DNA of 64,000 bases from Butyrivibrio sp. (lineage in GTDB: Bacteria > Bacillota > Clostridia > Lachnospirales > Lachnospiraceae), in assembly GCF_017433805.1 (NCBI RefSeq), contig NZ_JAFRGN010000007.1, forward strand, positions 124,001 to 188,000, read 5' to 3'. Both the position numbers and the translations under genes were made by a program. Below, piece by piece: positions 10,430 through 18,797 of this stretch. Position 1 is the first letter of the stretch. Every line of letters begins with the position of its first letter. Below the pieces are notes generated by a model. That model was given only the letters and a program-made list of their open reading frames with translations. It was not told the DNA's origin and made no database searches.

Positions 10430-11668
10430 TCACTCCACAACCTCGCGGTAGGTCTCAGGCTTCTTGCCGTCGAAAATCTCATTTGCCCACATAACTGTCA
10501 CGAGATTTTCCGTATCTGAAAGGTTGATGATGTTATGTGTGTATCCAGGAAGCATCTGAACTGCCTGAAGCTTGTCACCCGATACCTCGAAGTTTATAAC
10601 CGGATACTCTTTTCCCGTATCAGGATCGATTCCAAGCTTCCTCTCCTGAATCAGGGCTCTTCCTGATACAACAATGAAGATTTCCCACTTGGAGTTATGC
10701 CAGTGCTGGCCCTTGGTTACGCCTGGTTTTGATACATTTATGCTGATCTGTCCACAGTTAAGTGACTTGTAAATCTCGGTAAAAGAGCCTCTGTCATCCT
10801 CATGTGTAGGAATATCAAAGATCATCTTCTCTTTTGGCAGATATGAAAGGTATGTTGAATACAATTTCTTGGCAAAAGAGCCGTCTGGAATCTCAGGTAC
10901 AATAAGAGTCTTGGGAACTTCTTCAAAGGTATGAAGAAGATTAACTATCTCTCCAAGAGTAGCCCTGTGATAAACCGGAACACAGCAATATCTTTTACCA
11001 TCGCCGTAATCACTTGTCTCTTCGCTTGCGTTTAATAATAGATCTGTCAGGTAATGCTCTTTGCCCTCAAGAGCATCAAGCATCTCTTCTACAAGATCGT
11101 CGATATATACAAGTTCAAGTTCAGTACTCGGGTCATTAACCTGAATAGGAAGGTTATTTGCTATGTTGTTACAAAATGTTGCTACAGCAGAGTTGTAATT
11201 AGGTCTGCACCACTTTCCAAAAAGGTTAGGGAAACGGTATACAAGCACCTTCGCCCCTGTCTCTTCACCATATTTGAAAAACAGTTCCTCACCCGCAAGC
11301 TTGGATTTGCCATACTCAGAACCGGCAAATCTGCCTGTAAGTGATGCCTGAATAGATGATGAGAGCATAACAGGTGCTGTATTATTGCATTCTTTTAATG
11401 TATTTAGAAGTACACTTGAAAAGCCAAAGTTTCCATCCATGTACTCTTTTGGATCCTTGGGTCTGTTCACACCTGCAAGATGAAAAACAAAGTCTGCATT
11501 CCTGCAATAGTCCTGTAAAAGATCAGGATCTGTATCTATATCAAATTCGTATATCTCATCAATTGTCAGGTCAGGCCTAGTACGATTCTTGCCATCTCTG
11601 ATATTTTTGAGGTTTTCTACCAGGTTTCGTCCAACGAATCCCTTAGCACCAGTTACTAAGATTTTCAT
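10430..11668 (-). CDS. capF: UDP-2-acetamido-2,6-dideoxy-hexulose reductase/epimerase, CapF/FnlB type
   Basis: 412 residues in two domains. The N-terminal short-chain dehydrogenase domain has the NAD(P) loop GAKGFVG (7-13) and YGKSK with Tyr119 and Lys123. The C-terminal cupin (about 285-405) has KGQHWHNSKWEIF and LPGYTHNIIN with metal-binding His residues. This fusion is specific to CapF/FnlB. The cupin carries out a C3 epimerisation and the reductase domain reduces C4, giving UDP-2-acetamido-2,6-dideoxy-L-talose, the second step to UDP-L-FucNAc. The window also encodes the CapE and CapG partners. An AGGAG site lies upstream of the ATG. Confidence 0.92.
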   Translation of the reverse strand: MKILVTGAKGFVGRNLVENLKNIRDGKNRTRPDLTIDEIYEFDIDTDPDLLQDYCRNADFVFHLAGVNRPKDPKEYMDGNFGFSSVLLNTLKECNNTAPVMLSSSIQASLTGRFAGSEYGKSKLAGEELFFKYGEETGAKVLVYRFPNLFGKWCRPNYNSAVATFCNNIANNLPIQVNDPSTELELVYIDDLVEEMLDALEGKEHYLTDLLLNASEETSDYGDGKRYCCVPVYHRATLGEIVNLLHTFEEVPKTLIVPEIPDGSFAKKLYSTYLSYLPKEKMIFDIPTHEDDRGSFTEIYKSLNCGQISINVSKPGVTKGQHWHNSKWEIFIVVSGRALIQERKLGIDPDTGKEYPVINFEVSGDKLQAVQMLPGYTHNIINLSDTENLVTVMWANEIFDGKKPETYREVVE

Positions 11669-11788
11669 TCTGAACTCCTTGTATCATTATTATCTTTTCT
11701 CGAATCAAATTCTCACGACATCCGCTACTAGTGCGGTTTCCGTAATCAACTTCAAGATATCATCAATTCTTACATTACTCATTCAAAT
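11669..11788. other. Intergenic gap inside the polysaccharide operon
   Basis: A 120-base stretch between the WbuB-like gene and capF on the same strand. It carries the AGGAG ribosome site of capF near its left end. I see no convincing terminator hairpin or separate promoter, so transcription probably continues through it. Confidence 0.4.
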
Positions 11789-13219
11789 TCAATGTCTATC
11801 TGTCATCATATTGAGAAGTCTTTCGAGTTCCACAAAATGCTGCTCTTCCATGAAATTCTCTCTGAAATACTTGCGAGCCTTTTCGCCGCAATCAGAGTAC
11901 TTTTCTTTATAATCCGCAAAGTCCAGAAGCGCCTGTCCATAAGCCTTGTCATCTCCTGCTGCAACACACTTGCCACACTCTGCCTCTTTTATGATATCCA
12001 TGGCTGCGCCATTAGCCGCCGCCAGAATTGTCTTACCTGCTGCCATGTAGGTCTGAAGCTTACCTGGAAGTGTATCTCCGATATGAGTTGAACCATCCAG
12101 TGTCAGAACACAGGCATCAGCCTTGTTGTAATAAGCTACTGCTTCTTTAAATGGCTTAGGTCCATAGAAGGTAACGATATCCCCTATTCCAAGGTCCCGA
12201 GCCAGTTTCCGAATATTATCAAACTCAGAGCCGCCTCCTACCATGTGAAGGTGTACATCATTACGCCCCTTGAACACGGTCATTGCCTTCATCAGACAAT
12301 CAAGATTCTGAGCCTTACCAATGTTTCCTATGAAAAGAAAGTCTGTATGATTTATTCCGTCATTTCCAACTAAATCATATGCATTATCATTAGATTCAGA
12401 ACTAGTATTAGTCACATTCTGATTACTAATCTTACTCGTATCAAGCTCCAGCAGCCCCACATCCGCATACTGTGGCAGATAGCTCATCTTGTCCCTGCTA
12501 ATCCCATTCTTTTCCTCCATGTACTGGAAGAATGGCTTGGAAGAAACTGCGATGTGATCACACTGTCTGTATATTCTCTTGGTCCACCAGTGGATGAGCT
12601 TATAAGGAAGTGTTCCTTCCTTGATACTCATAGCTTTGACACACTCAGGCCAAATATCCATACAATACAGGAAAAGAGGCTTTTTGTACCTCTTTTTAAG
12701 GGCAATCGCCGGAACTGCCATAGTCACCGGAGATACCTCCCACACATATATAACGTCAAAGTCTGCATCATCTATATCACTTAATGCACTACTTCTAATC
12801 CCAGCACTACCAATTCTATCTGTATCTTTCTGATTTTCACCTTTTCCCCATACATCAGTATGTTTCCAGTCCTGGGTTCTGGCTCTCATCCATCCATTTA
12901 CAACAAATGACAGGTAACTAAGACTTCTCCATATCGGTCCATGGTGCCTTGCTATGGTCTGAACTCGGTAAACGTCAGCGCCCTTGTAGTTCTGGTGCCT
13001 GTTCTGCCCATGTCTGTACTCAGGCGGAATCTTAGTAGTGGTGTAATCCGGAAGTCCTGTTAGAACTGTTACCCTATGACCTCGCTTAACCAATTTCTCA
13101 ACTATATCATTGATTGCATATATATCCGGCCAGAAGCACTCTGTAACCACTAGGATACGCAGCGATCTATTTCCATCATTATTCACTTTATCTATCCCAA
13201 CTACGCTTGTATCCGTCAT
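11789..13219 (-). CDS. Glycosyltransferase family 4, WbuB-like (probable FucNAc transferase)
   Basis: A 476-residue GT-B enzyme with LVVTECFWPDIYAINDI near the N-terminus, VSPVTMAVPAIALKKRYKKP in the middle, a FIGNIGKAQN donor-domain start and LPGKLQTYMAAGKTILAAANG at the C-terminus. These match WbuB, the L-FucNAc transferase type, and agree with the CapE/F/G genes nearby. The protein is longer than usual (about 400). The excess is three polar low-complexity stretches: residues 1-20, about 120-155, and about 255-285, the last with Ser/Asn/Thr-rich VTNTSSESNDN. The active-site regions look intact. Its 5' side abuts the dyad array at 13,243-13,796. Donor specificity is inferred from context. 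Confidence 0.85.
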   Translation of the reverse strand: MTDTSVVGIDKVNNDGNRSLRILVVTECFWPDIYAINDIVEKLVKRGHRVTVLTGLPDYTTTKIPPEYRHGQNRHQNYKGADVYRVQTIARHHGPIWRSLSYLSFVVNGWMRARTQDWKHTDVWGKGENQKDTDRIGSAGIRSSALSDIDDADFDVIYVWEVSPVTMAVPAIALKKRYKKPLFLYCMDIWPECVKAMSIKEGTLPYKLIHWWTKRIYRQCDHIAVSSKPFFQYMEEKNGISRDKMSYLPQYADVGLLELDTSKISNQNVTNTSSESNDNAYDLVGNDGINHTDFLFIGNIGKAQNLDCLMKAMTVFKGRNDVHLHMVGGGSEFDNIRKLARDLGIGDIVTFYGPKPFKEAVAYYNKADACVLTLDGSTHIGDTLPGKLQTYMAAGKTILAAANGAAMDIIKEAECGKCVAAGDDKAYGQALLDFADYKEKYSDCGEKARKYFRENFMEEQHFVELERLLNMMTDRH

Positions 13220-13242
13220 CGTCTCTTGCTATATCCACACAG

Positions 13243-13796
13243 TTAGCCGCAAATTACTCATTTTCCTCTTGCGGCTAATCGAATTTCACTGCTACTCACT
13301 CTTTTTTTAGTCGCAATCACCTCTTATCACTACTTGCGGCTAATCGAGTTCCACTGCTACTCACTCTTTCTTTAGCCGCAATCACCTTTTATCACTACTT
13401 GCGGCTAATCGAGCTCCACTACTACTCACTCTTTCTTTAGCCGCAATCACCTCTTATCACTACTTGCGGCTAATCGAGTTCCACTGCTACTCACTCTTTC
13501 TTTAGCCGCAATCAACTTTTTTCACTTATTGCGGCTAATCGAATTTCACTGCTACTCACTCTTTCTTTAGCCGCAATCAACTTTTTCACTTATTGCGGCT
13601 AATCGGGCTCCACTGCTACTCACTCTTTCTTTAGCCGCAATCACCTCTTATCACTGCTTGCGGCTAATCGAGCTCCACTACTACTCGTTTTTCTTTAGCC
13701 GCAATCACCTCTTATCACTACTTGCGGCTAATCGAGTTCCACTGCTACTCACTCTTTCTTTAGCCGCAATCAACTTTTTTCACTTATTGCGGCTAA
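13243..13796. repeat. Array 1: nine tandem TTAGCCGC-N21-GCGGCTAA dyads
   Basis: The gap between two codirectional polysaccharide genes is filled by nine dyads. The left arm TTAGCCGC starts at 13243, 13307 (variant TTAGTCGC), 13372, 13437, 13502, 13567, 13631, 13695 and 13760. The right arm GCGGCTAA starts at 13271, 13336, 13401, 13466, 13531, 13595, 13660, 13724 and 13789. Arm-to-arm steps are 29 (28 twice) and 36 (35 once, 36 otherwise), so the period is 64-65. Inner spacers are mostly 21 bases and linkers 28 bases, and both are nearly identical between units. The array begins with a left arm and ends with a right arm, so the 37-bp dyad is the unit. It has no coding potential that I can support. 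It lies inside an apparent operon and would be transcribed as a chain of hairpins. Confidence 0.93.
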
Positions 13797-13821
13797 TCGA
13801 ATTCCACTTCGCTTGTCGTCT

Positions 13822-14862
13822 TTATTTACCCATTGCAGCAAGCTCTTCCTGAACGAAAGTTGTAGAAAGGAGCTTCTTAACTGTGCCCTCAACATCAAGT
13901 CTTGTTGTGTTATGGCTTGTGTATGCCTCTTTGGCAGCTGTCTGAACTTCGCCCTGAACATAGAACTTGTCGTAGTTAAGATCTCTAGCGTCAGCTACAA
14001 CTCTGTAGTAGTCGCCCATATCCTCTGCACGAAGTCTCTCTTCCTTGGTCAGAAGAGTCTCATAGAGCTTCTCGCCGTGTCTTGAACCGATGATCTTGGT
14101 CTCAGTCTCGCCAAAGAGCTGCTGAACAGCTGTAGCAAGATCTCCGATTGTAGAAGCGTCAGCCTTCTGAACGAAAAGATCTCCAGGATTGCCGTGTGTA
14201 AATGCAAACATAACAAGATCAACAGCCTCATCAAGGTTCATCATGAATCTTGTCATGTTAGGATCTGTGATTGTGATAGGATGTCCGTTCTTGATCTGAT
14301 TAACGAAGAGCGGAATAACTGATCCTCTTGAGCACATAACATTACCGTATCTTGTACAGTTGAGGATTGTTCCTCTCTCTGCTGCCATTCTTGCGTTAGC
14401 ATATACGATGTGCTCCATCATAGCCTTGGAGATACCCATTGAGTTTATAGGGTAAGCTGCCTTATCAGTTGAAAGGCAGATAACATGCTTAACTCCATTT
14501 TCAACAGCTGCATGGATCAGGTTGTCTGTACCCTCGATATTGGTACGAACAGCTTCCATTGGGAAGAACTCACAGCTTGGAACCTCTTTAAGAGCTGCTG
14601 CATGGAATACATAGTCAACGCCTGGCATGCAGTCACGAAGACTCTGAATATTCCTTACGTCTCCGATAAAGAACTTAACCTTGCTGTAGTGCTCAGGATG
14701 GAAAGCCTGAAGCTCATGTCTCATGTCATCCTGCTTCTTCTCATCTCTTGAGAAGATTCTGATCTCCTTGAGGTCGCTATCAAGGAAGTGGTCAAGTACG
14801 CAGTGACCAAAGCTTCCTGTACCACCTGTTATAAGAAGTGTTTTATCCTTAAATTCGCTCAT
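13822..14862 (-). CDS. capE: UDP-N-acetylglucosamine 4,6-dehydratase/5-epimerase, CapE/FnlA type
   Basis: A 346-residue soluble short-chain dehydrogenase of the FlaA1/CapE group. The NAD(P) loop is TGGTGSFG (12-19). The catalytic region reads STDKAAYPINSMGISKAMME, in which the usual Tyr is replaced by Met with Lys kept, as is normal for this group. The C-terminal GSRHGEKLYETLLT motif is also conserved. The enzyme converts UDP-GlcNAc to UDP-2-acetamido-2,6-dideoxy-L-arabino-hexos-4-ulose, the first step to UDP-L-FucNAc and also the PseB-type substrate of PseC enzymes. Lacking membrane helices, it is the soluble CapE/FnlA form. GGGAG precedes the ATG. Array 1 starts just after its stop. Confidence 0.92.
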   Translation of the reverse strand: MSEFKDKTLLITGGTGSFGHCVLDHFLDSDLKEIRIFSRDEKKQDDMRHELQAFHPEHYSKVKFFIGDVRNIQSLRDCMPGVDYVFHAAALKEVPSCEFFPMEAVRTNIEGTDNLIHAAVENGVKHVICLSTDKAAYPINSMGISKAMMEHIVYANARMAAERGTILNCTRYGNVMCSRGSVIPLFVNQIKNGHPITITDPNMTRFMMNLDEAVDLVMFAFTHGNPGDLFVQKADASTIGDLATAVQQLFGETETKIIGSRHGEKLYETLLTKEERLRAEDMGDYYRVVADARDLNYDKFYVQGEVQTAAKEAYTSHNTTRLDVEGTVKKLLSTTFVQEELAAMGK

Positions 14863-14896
14863 TTTAATATCTCCCTATTTTCTAATATCATTTCTA

Positions 14897-16306
14897 TCAT
14901 CGAGTCTTATCACTCATAGTCTCACCTGCTGCCTCGTGCATCTCCATAGCTCTTTCCTCAGAAAATCCTTCTGTGCTCTCTTTCTGAACCAGAATCTTGA
15001 CTGTCTCAAAGAGAATCTGAAGATCAAGTAGCAGTGAATAATTTGTTATGTAGTACAGATCCATCTTAAGCTTGTTAAGAGGACTGGTATTATACTTACC
15101 AAAAACCTGCGCTGGGCCTGTAAGTCCGCCCTTAACCTTGAGTCTGTATTTGAACTCAGGTATTTCCTCGCAGTACTTCTGAACATGTTCAAGTCTCTCG
15201 GGCCTTGGGCCAACGATTGACATATCACCCTTTAATATATTGAGGAGCTGTGGAAGCTCATCAATTCTGGTTGCTCTGATAAAGTTACCAACCTTGGTGA
15301 TCCTGGGGTCTTTCTCTCCCGCCGGATGAGGTCTTCCGTCCTTCTCAGCATCAACTATCATTGACCTGAACTTGAGAATACTGAATTCTCTGCCATTAAG
15401 TGTGGCCCTCTCCTGTCTGAAGAACACAGGGCCTCCGTCTTCTAACTTAATAGCAATCGCTGTAACTAGCAGTATCGGACTCGTTACGATTATTCCAATC
15501 AGTGAAAAGAAAATGTCGCAAGCTCTTTTTACGAAAGCCTGTCCGAAGGTAAGTCCTGAATTCCTGCACAGATAAAGCGGTGTATCAAAAAGGTTTATCT
15601 CCTCAGAATTCTTACCAATTATGTCTGAAATCTTGGGAGTAAAGTAAACTCTCTTATTCCTGTTAAAGCATTCCTTGAGGATGTCGTTCTTGATCTCAGA
15701 AGGAATATCGTTGATGAGAACTGCATCGTAGTCCTCCATCTCTTCAAAGATCTTATCAAGGCCTTCACTTATGTTGATGATGTTCTTGATATGGAACTTA
15801 TCAGGTCTGTCATTCATGAAGTGAAGCTTCTCATAGGAAGCATCCTGATAAATCTCCAGTATCTGGTGAGCCTTAAAAAAGTGCCTGTACAGATCAACAA
15901 AAGGTATGACCAAAAGGCACAGCACAACCGACTGTACAAGAGCCAGCAACACGTATCTCCACAGGAAATCCGGAAAGAATCTGAACTGTCCTGTAATCGC
16001 ACAGGATACCAGCACCTCAACAGCATCAACGCTAAATAGTGTCAGCACCTGACTGGCCAGTAGGTTCGCCTTTCTGTCAACGCCTATCCTGAAGGCCTTA
16101 AGCGCCTTACCGATTATGTGATACAAAAGGAAGTAAATGCCAAATGCCATGAGCAAGTTACCCTTACCCATCAAACTTCCGGTCTGGTTGTTGATCTTAA
16201 CGAATGCAACCCATACCCAGAAGAACATGCAAGTGGCGATAATCGATAAAATAATCATGCACAGCCATCTGTAAACATATTTATTTTTCAAACGATTCTG
16301 CCCCAT
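14897..16306 (-). CDS. Polyprenyl-phosphate sugar-1-phosphate transferase (initiating enzyme)
   Basis: A 469-residue protein with about five N-terminal helices (16-140), a nucleotide-binding-like middle domain (about 170-250) and a C-terminal bacterial sugar transferase domain (about 268-455) that starts with a membrane hairpin, KRACDIFFSLIGII. Conserved blocks are KLEDGGPVFFRQER, ILKFRSM, RATRIDELPQLLNI and DMSIVGPRPER. Such enzymes move a sugar-1-phosphate from UDP-sugar to undecaprenyl phosphate and so start each repeat unit. A FucNAc-, GlcNAc- or galactose-type primer cannot be distinguished. GGGGGAG lies before the ATG, and the CapG-type gene ends 12 bases upstream. Confidence 0.91.
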   Translation of the reverse strand: MGQNRLKNKYVYRWLCMIILSIIATCMFFWVWVAFVKINNQTGSLMGKGNLLMAFGIYFLLYHIIGKALKAFRIGVDRKANLLASQVLTLFSVDAVEVLVSCAITGQFRFFPDFLWRYVLLALVQSVVLCLLVIPFVDLYRHFFKAHQILEIYQDASYEKLHFMNDRPDKFHIKNIINISEGLDKIFEEMEDYDAVLINDIPSEIKNDILKECFNRNKRVYFTPKISDIIGKNSEEINLFDTPLYLCRNSGLTFGQAFVKRACDIFFSLIGIIVTSPILLVTAIAIKLEDGGPVFFRQERATLNGREFSILKFRSMIVDAEKDGRPHPAGEKDPRITKVGNFIRATRIDELPQLLNILKGDMSIVGPRPERLEHVQKYCEEIPEFKYRLKVKGGLTGPAQVFGKYNTSPLNKLKMDLYYITNYSLLLDLQILFETVKILVQKESTEGFSEERAMEMHEAAGETMSDKTR

Positions 16307-16318
16307 GAACTCCCCCGT

Positions 16319-17506
16319 TTAGTTCTTTCTCCAAACCATTTTATTAACAACTCCAGTAAAGCTCTGGATTATCTTAACAACCTTATCTGACACGTTCTCG
16401 TCAACGTAGTCAGGAACTGGGATTCCAAAGTCGCTATTCTGATTCATCTCAACTGCTGTATCAACGGCCTGAAGAAGGCTCTCCTCTGTGATACCAGCAA
16501 GGATAAAGTTGCCCTTATCCATAGCCTCAGGTCTCTCTGTGCTGGTTCTGATGCATACAGCTGGGAATGGGCTTCCAACGCTGAGGAAGAAGCTGCTCTC
16601 CTCTGGAAGTGTTCCAGAATCAGAAACCACTGCAAAAGCATTCATCTGAAGGCAGTTGTAATCATGGAATCCAAGTGGCTCATGTCTGATAACTCTCTTA
16701 TCAAGCTCAAAATCAGAAGCCTCAATTCTCTTACGGCTCCTTGGGTGGCATGAATAGAGGATTGGCATGTCATATTTTTCTGCCATCTTATTAATAGCAG
16801 TGAAAAGAGATGTGAAATTCTCTTCTGTATCGATGTTCTCTTCTCTGTGCGCAGAAAGAAGAATATACTTGTGAGGCTCGATTGTTACGCCAGTCTCTTT
16901 ACTGAGTCTTGCGTGAACATCACTAGCCTTGATCTTATCAAGGTTATCGTGAAGCACTTCAGCCATAGGTGAACCTGTAACAAAAGTTCTCTCCTTAGGA
17001 AGTCCGCAGTCTGCAAGATATCTTCTGGCATGCTCTGAATAAGCCATGTTTACGTCAGAGATGATATCAACGATTCTACGGTTAGTCTCCTCTGGAAGGC
17101 ACTCGTCCTTACAACGATTTCCTGCTTCCATATGGAAAATAGGAATATGAAGTCTCTTAGCTCCAATAACTGAGAGGCAGCTGTTGGTATCACCAAGTAC
17201 CAGGACTGCATCAGGCTTAATCTCAACCATGAGCTTGTAGCTCTTATCGATGATGTTACCCATTGTTGCACCAAGGTCATCACCAACTGCATCGAGGTAA
17301 ACTTCTGGATCATCAAGCTCTAAGTCCTTAAAGAATACACCATTTAAGTTGTAATCGTAGTTCTGTCCTGTGTGCGCCAGAACAACATCAAAATATTTCC
17401 TGCACTTCTTAATGACCGCAGCAAGCCTAATTATCTCAGGCCTCGTGCCAACAATAATCAATAATTTCAGCTTTCCATTATTCTTAAATCCTACAAAATT
17501 AGACAT
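16319..17506 (-). CDS. capG: UDP-N-acetylglucosamine 2-epimerase family, CapG/FnlC type
   Basis: About 395 residues, GT-B-like epimerase fold. Motifs: IVGTRPEIIRLA at the N-terminus, VLVLGDTNSCL, HMEAGNRCKDECLPEETNRR (the wording of CapG/FnlC rather than WecB), SAHREENID, and SDSGTLPEESSFF near the C-terminus. CapG converts UDP-2-acetamido-2,6-dideoxy-L-talose to UDP-L-FucNAc, the last step of the pathway whose other enzymes are CapE and CapF in this operon. I start it at the ATG at 17506, which has GGGAG 5 bases upstream; an in-frame ATG at 17518 lacks a ribosome site. Confidence 0.9.
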   Translation of the reverse strand: MSNFVGFKNNGKLKLLIIVGTRPEIIRLAAVIKKCRKYFDVVLAHTGQNYDYNLNGVFFKDLELDDPEVYLDAVGDDLGATMGNIIDKSYKLMVEIKPDAVLVLGDTNSCLSVIGAKRLHIPIFHMEAGNRCKDECLPEETNRRIVDIISDVNMAYSEHARRYLADCGLPKERTFVTGSPMAEVLHDNLDKIKASDVHARLSKETGVTIEPHKYILLSAHREENIDTEENFTSLFTAINKMAEKYDMPILYSCHPRSRKRIEASDFELDKRVIRHEPLGFHDYNCLQMNAFAVVSDSGTLPEESSFFLSVGSPFPAVCIRTSTERPEAMDKGNFILAGITEESLLQAVDTAVEMNQNSDFGIPVPDYVDENVSDKVVKIIQSFTGVVNKMVWRKN

Positions 17507-17559
17507 ATCGTCTCCCATTTCACTAGTTGCAATACTAACTATATATGTTGCGTCCTCAA

Positions 17560-18762
17560 TTATTTACGATACCAGTTTACAATCTTCTTCACTGCTGCGA
17601 TTGAAGACTCAACGTCCTCATCTGTAAGCATAGGATATAGAGGAATACTCATGATTCCCTTGTAGATCTTCTCAGCATTAGGGCAAAGACCTCTCTCATA
17701 GCCCATGTTCTGATAGAATGGGAACCAGTAAACAGGCACATAGTGAACCTGGCACTGAACATTCTCAGCACTCATAGCCTGGAAGAACTCAGCTCTTGTG
17801 CAGTTTAACTTATCAAGGTCAAGCTGGATAATGTACAGATGTCTTGTTGTGTCAGACTCTGGAATCTCCTTCTGTACAATGATCTCAGGCACATCAGCAA
17901 ATGCCTCATTATATTTATTAACGATCTCTTTTCTTCTATTAGAGAACTGCTCAAGCTTGTGAAGCTGGCTTGTTAAAAGAGCTGCCTGGAAATCTGTCAT
18001 ACGATAGTTAAATCCAAGTGTCTGCATCTCGTAGTACCAGATTCCCTCTGGGTTCTTCTCAACAAAATCCTCAGGATTACGAACAATACCGTGCTGGCTT
18101 GCAAGACGAAGCTTCTTGTAAAGCTCAGGATCGTTAGTTGTGATGGCACCGCCCTCACCTGCTGTAATAGTCTTAACAGGGTGGAAGCTAAAGCAGGTCA
18201 TATCAGCGATAGAGCCTTCTGGCTGTCCCTTATATTTAGTTCCAATAGCGTGAGCAGCATCGCATACATAAGTAAGATTGTGCTTCTGACAAATCTCACG
18301 GATTCTATCATGCTCAACAGCCTGACCTGTGAAATCAACTGCTACAACAGCCTTGGTCTTGTCTGTAATATGAGCCTCGATACTGTCTGGATCAATGTTA
18401 TAAGTCTCAGGATTAACATCAGCAAAAACTGGTCTTGCACCAACGTAAATAGCACAGTTAGCAGAAGCTGCAAAGGTAAGTGGTGTTGTGATAACCTCAT
18501 CTCCAGGGCCAACTCCAGCTGCGATCATTGCACAGTGAAGAGCTGCTGTTCCGTTACATACAACAACTGCATATTTAGCGCCTGTAACCTCAGCAAGCTT
18601 TTTCTCAACTGCAGCTACTCTTGGGCCGCAGGTAATAAGATCTCCTGTAAGAGCACCAGCTACCGCCTGCACATCGTCTTCGCCGATCCATTGACGACCG
18701 TAATCAATTCTCTTTTCTCTAACTGGCTTACCGCCATGTATCGCAAGTTTTTCTTTTTCCAT
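17560..18762 (-). CDS. PseC-like UDP-sugar C4 aminotransferase
   Basis: A 400-residue DegT-family enzyme. It has the N-terminal AIHGGKPVREKRIDYGRQWI block, NGTAALHCAMIAAGVGPGDE, a YVCDAAHAIG cofactor strand (165-174) and FSFHPVKTITAGEGGAI with Lys197 as the expected PLP lysine. FHPVKTITAGEGG is the PseC/ArnB form. PseC aminates the 4-keto sugar made by PseB-type dehydratases. CapE in this operon makes that same compound, so this enzyme could give UDP-4-amino-4,6-dideoxy-L-AltNAc. No PseH, PseG, PseI or PseF homologue lies in the window, so legionaminic/pseudaminic-type acid synthesis is not supported here. Confidence 0.85.
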   Translation of the reverse strand: MEKEKLAIHGGKPVREKRIDYGRQWIGEDDVQAVAGALTGDLITCGPRVAAVEKKLAEVTGAKYAVVVCNGTAALHCAMIAAGVGPGDEVITTPLTFAASANCAIYVGARPVFADVNPETYNIDPDSIEAHITDKTKAVVAVDFTGQAVEHDRIREICQKHNLTYVCDAAHAIGTKYKGQPEGSIADMTCFSFHPVKTITAGEGGAITTNDPELYKKLRLASQHGIVRNPEDFVEKNPEGIWYYEMQTLGFNYRMTDFQAALLTSQLHKLEQFSNRRKEIVNKYNEAFADVPEIIVQKEIPESDTTRHLYIIQLDLDKLNCTRAEFFQAMSAENVQCQVHYVPVYWFPFYQNMGYERGLCPNAEKIYKGIMSIPLYPMLTDEDVESSIAAVKKIVNWYRK

Positions 18763-18797
18763 GATGTTTCCTTCTTTCTATTCGTAAGTACAATTAC

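Noticed and set aside
12010-12022. Extra TTAGCCGC arm in the WbuB-like gene
   Set aside because: It is the coding sequence for Ala-Ala-Asn in a conserved segment and has no partner arm at the array spacing. The same holds for single hits in sbcC near 40,675 and 41,990.
13243-13796. CRISPR array
   Set aside because: Repeats are inverted 8-bp arms with near-identical spacers, the period is 64-65 bp, and no cas gene is present.
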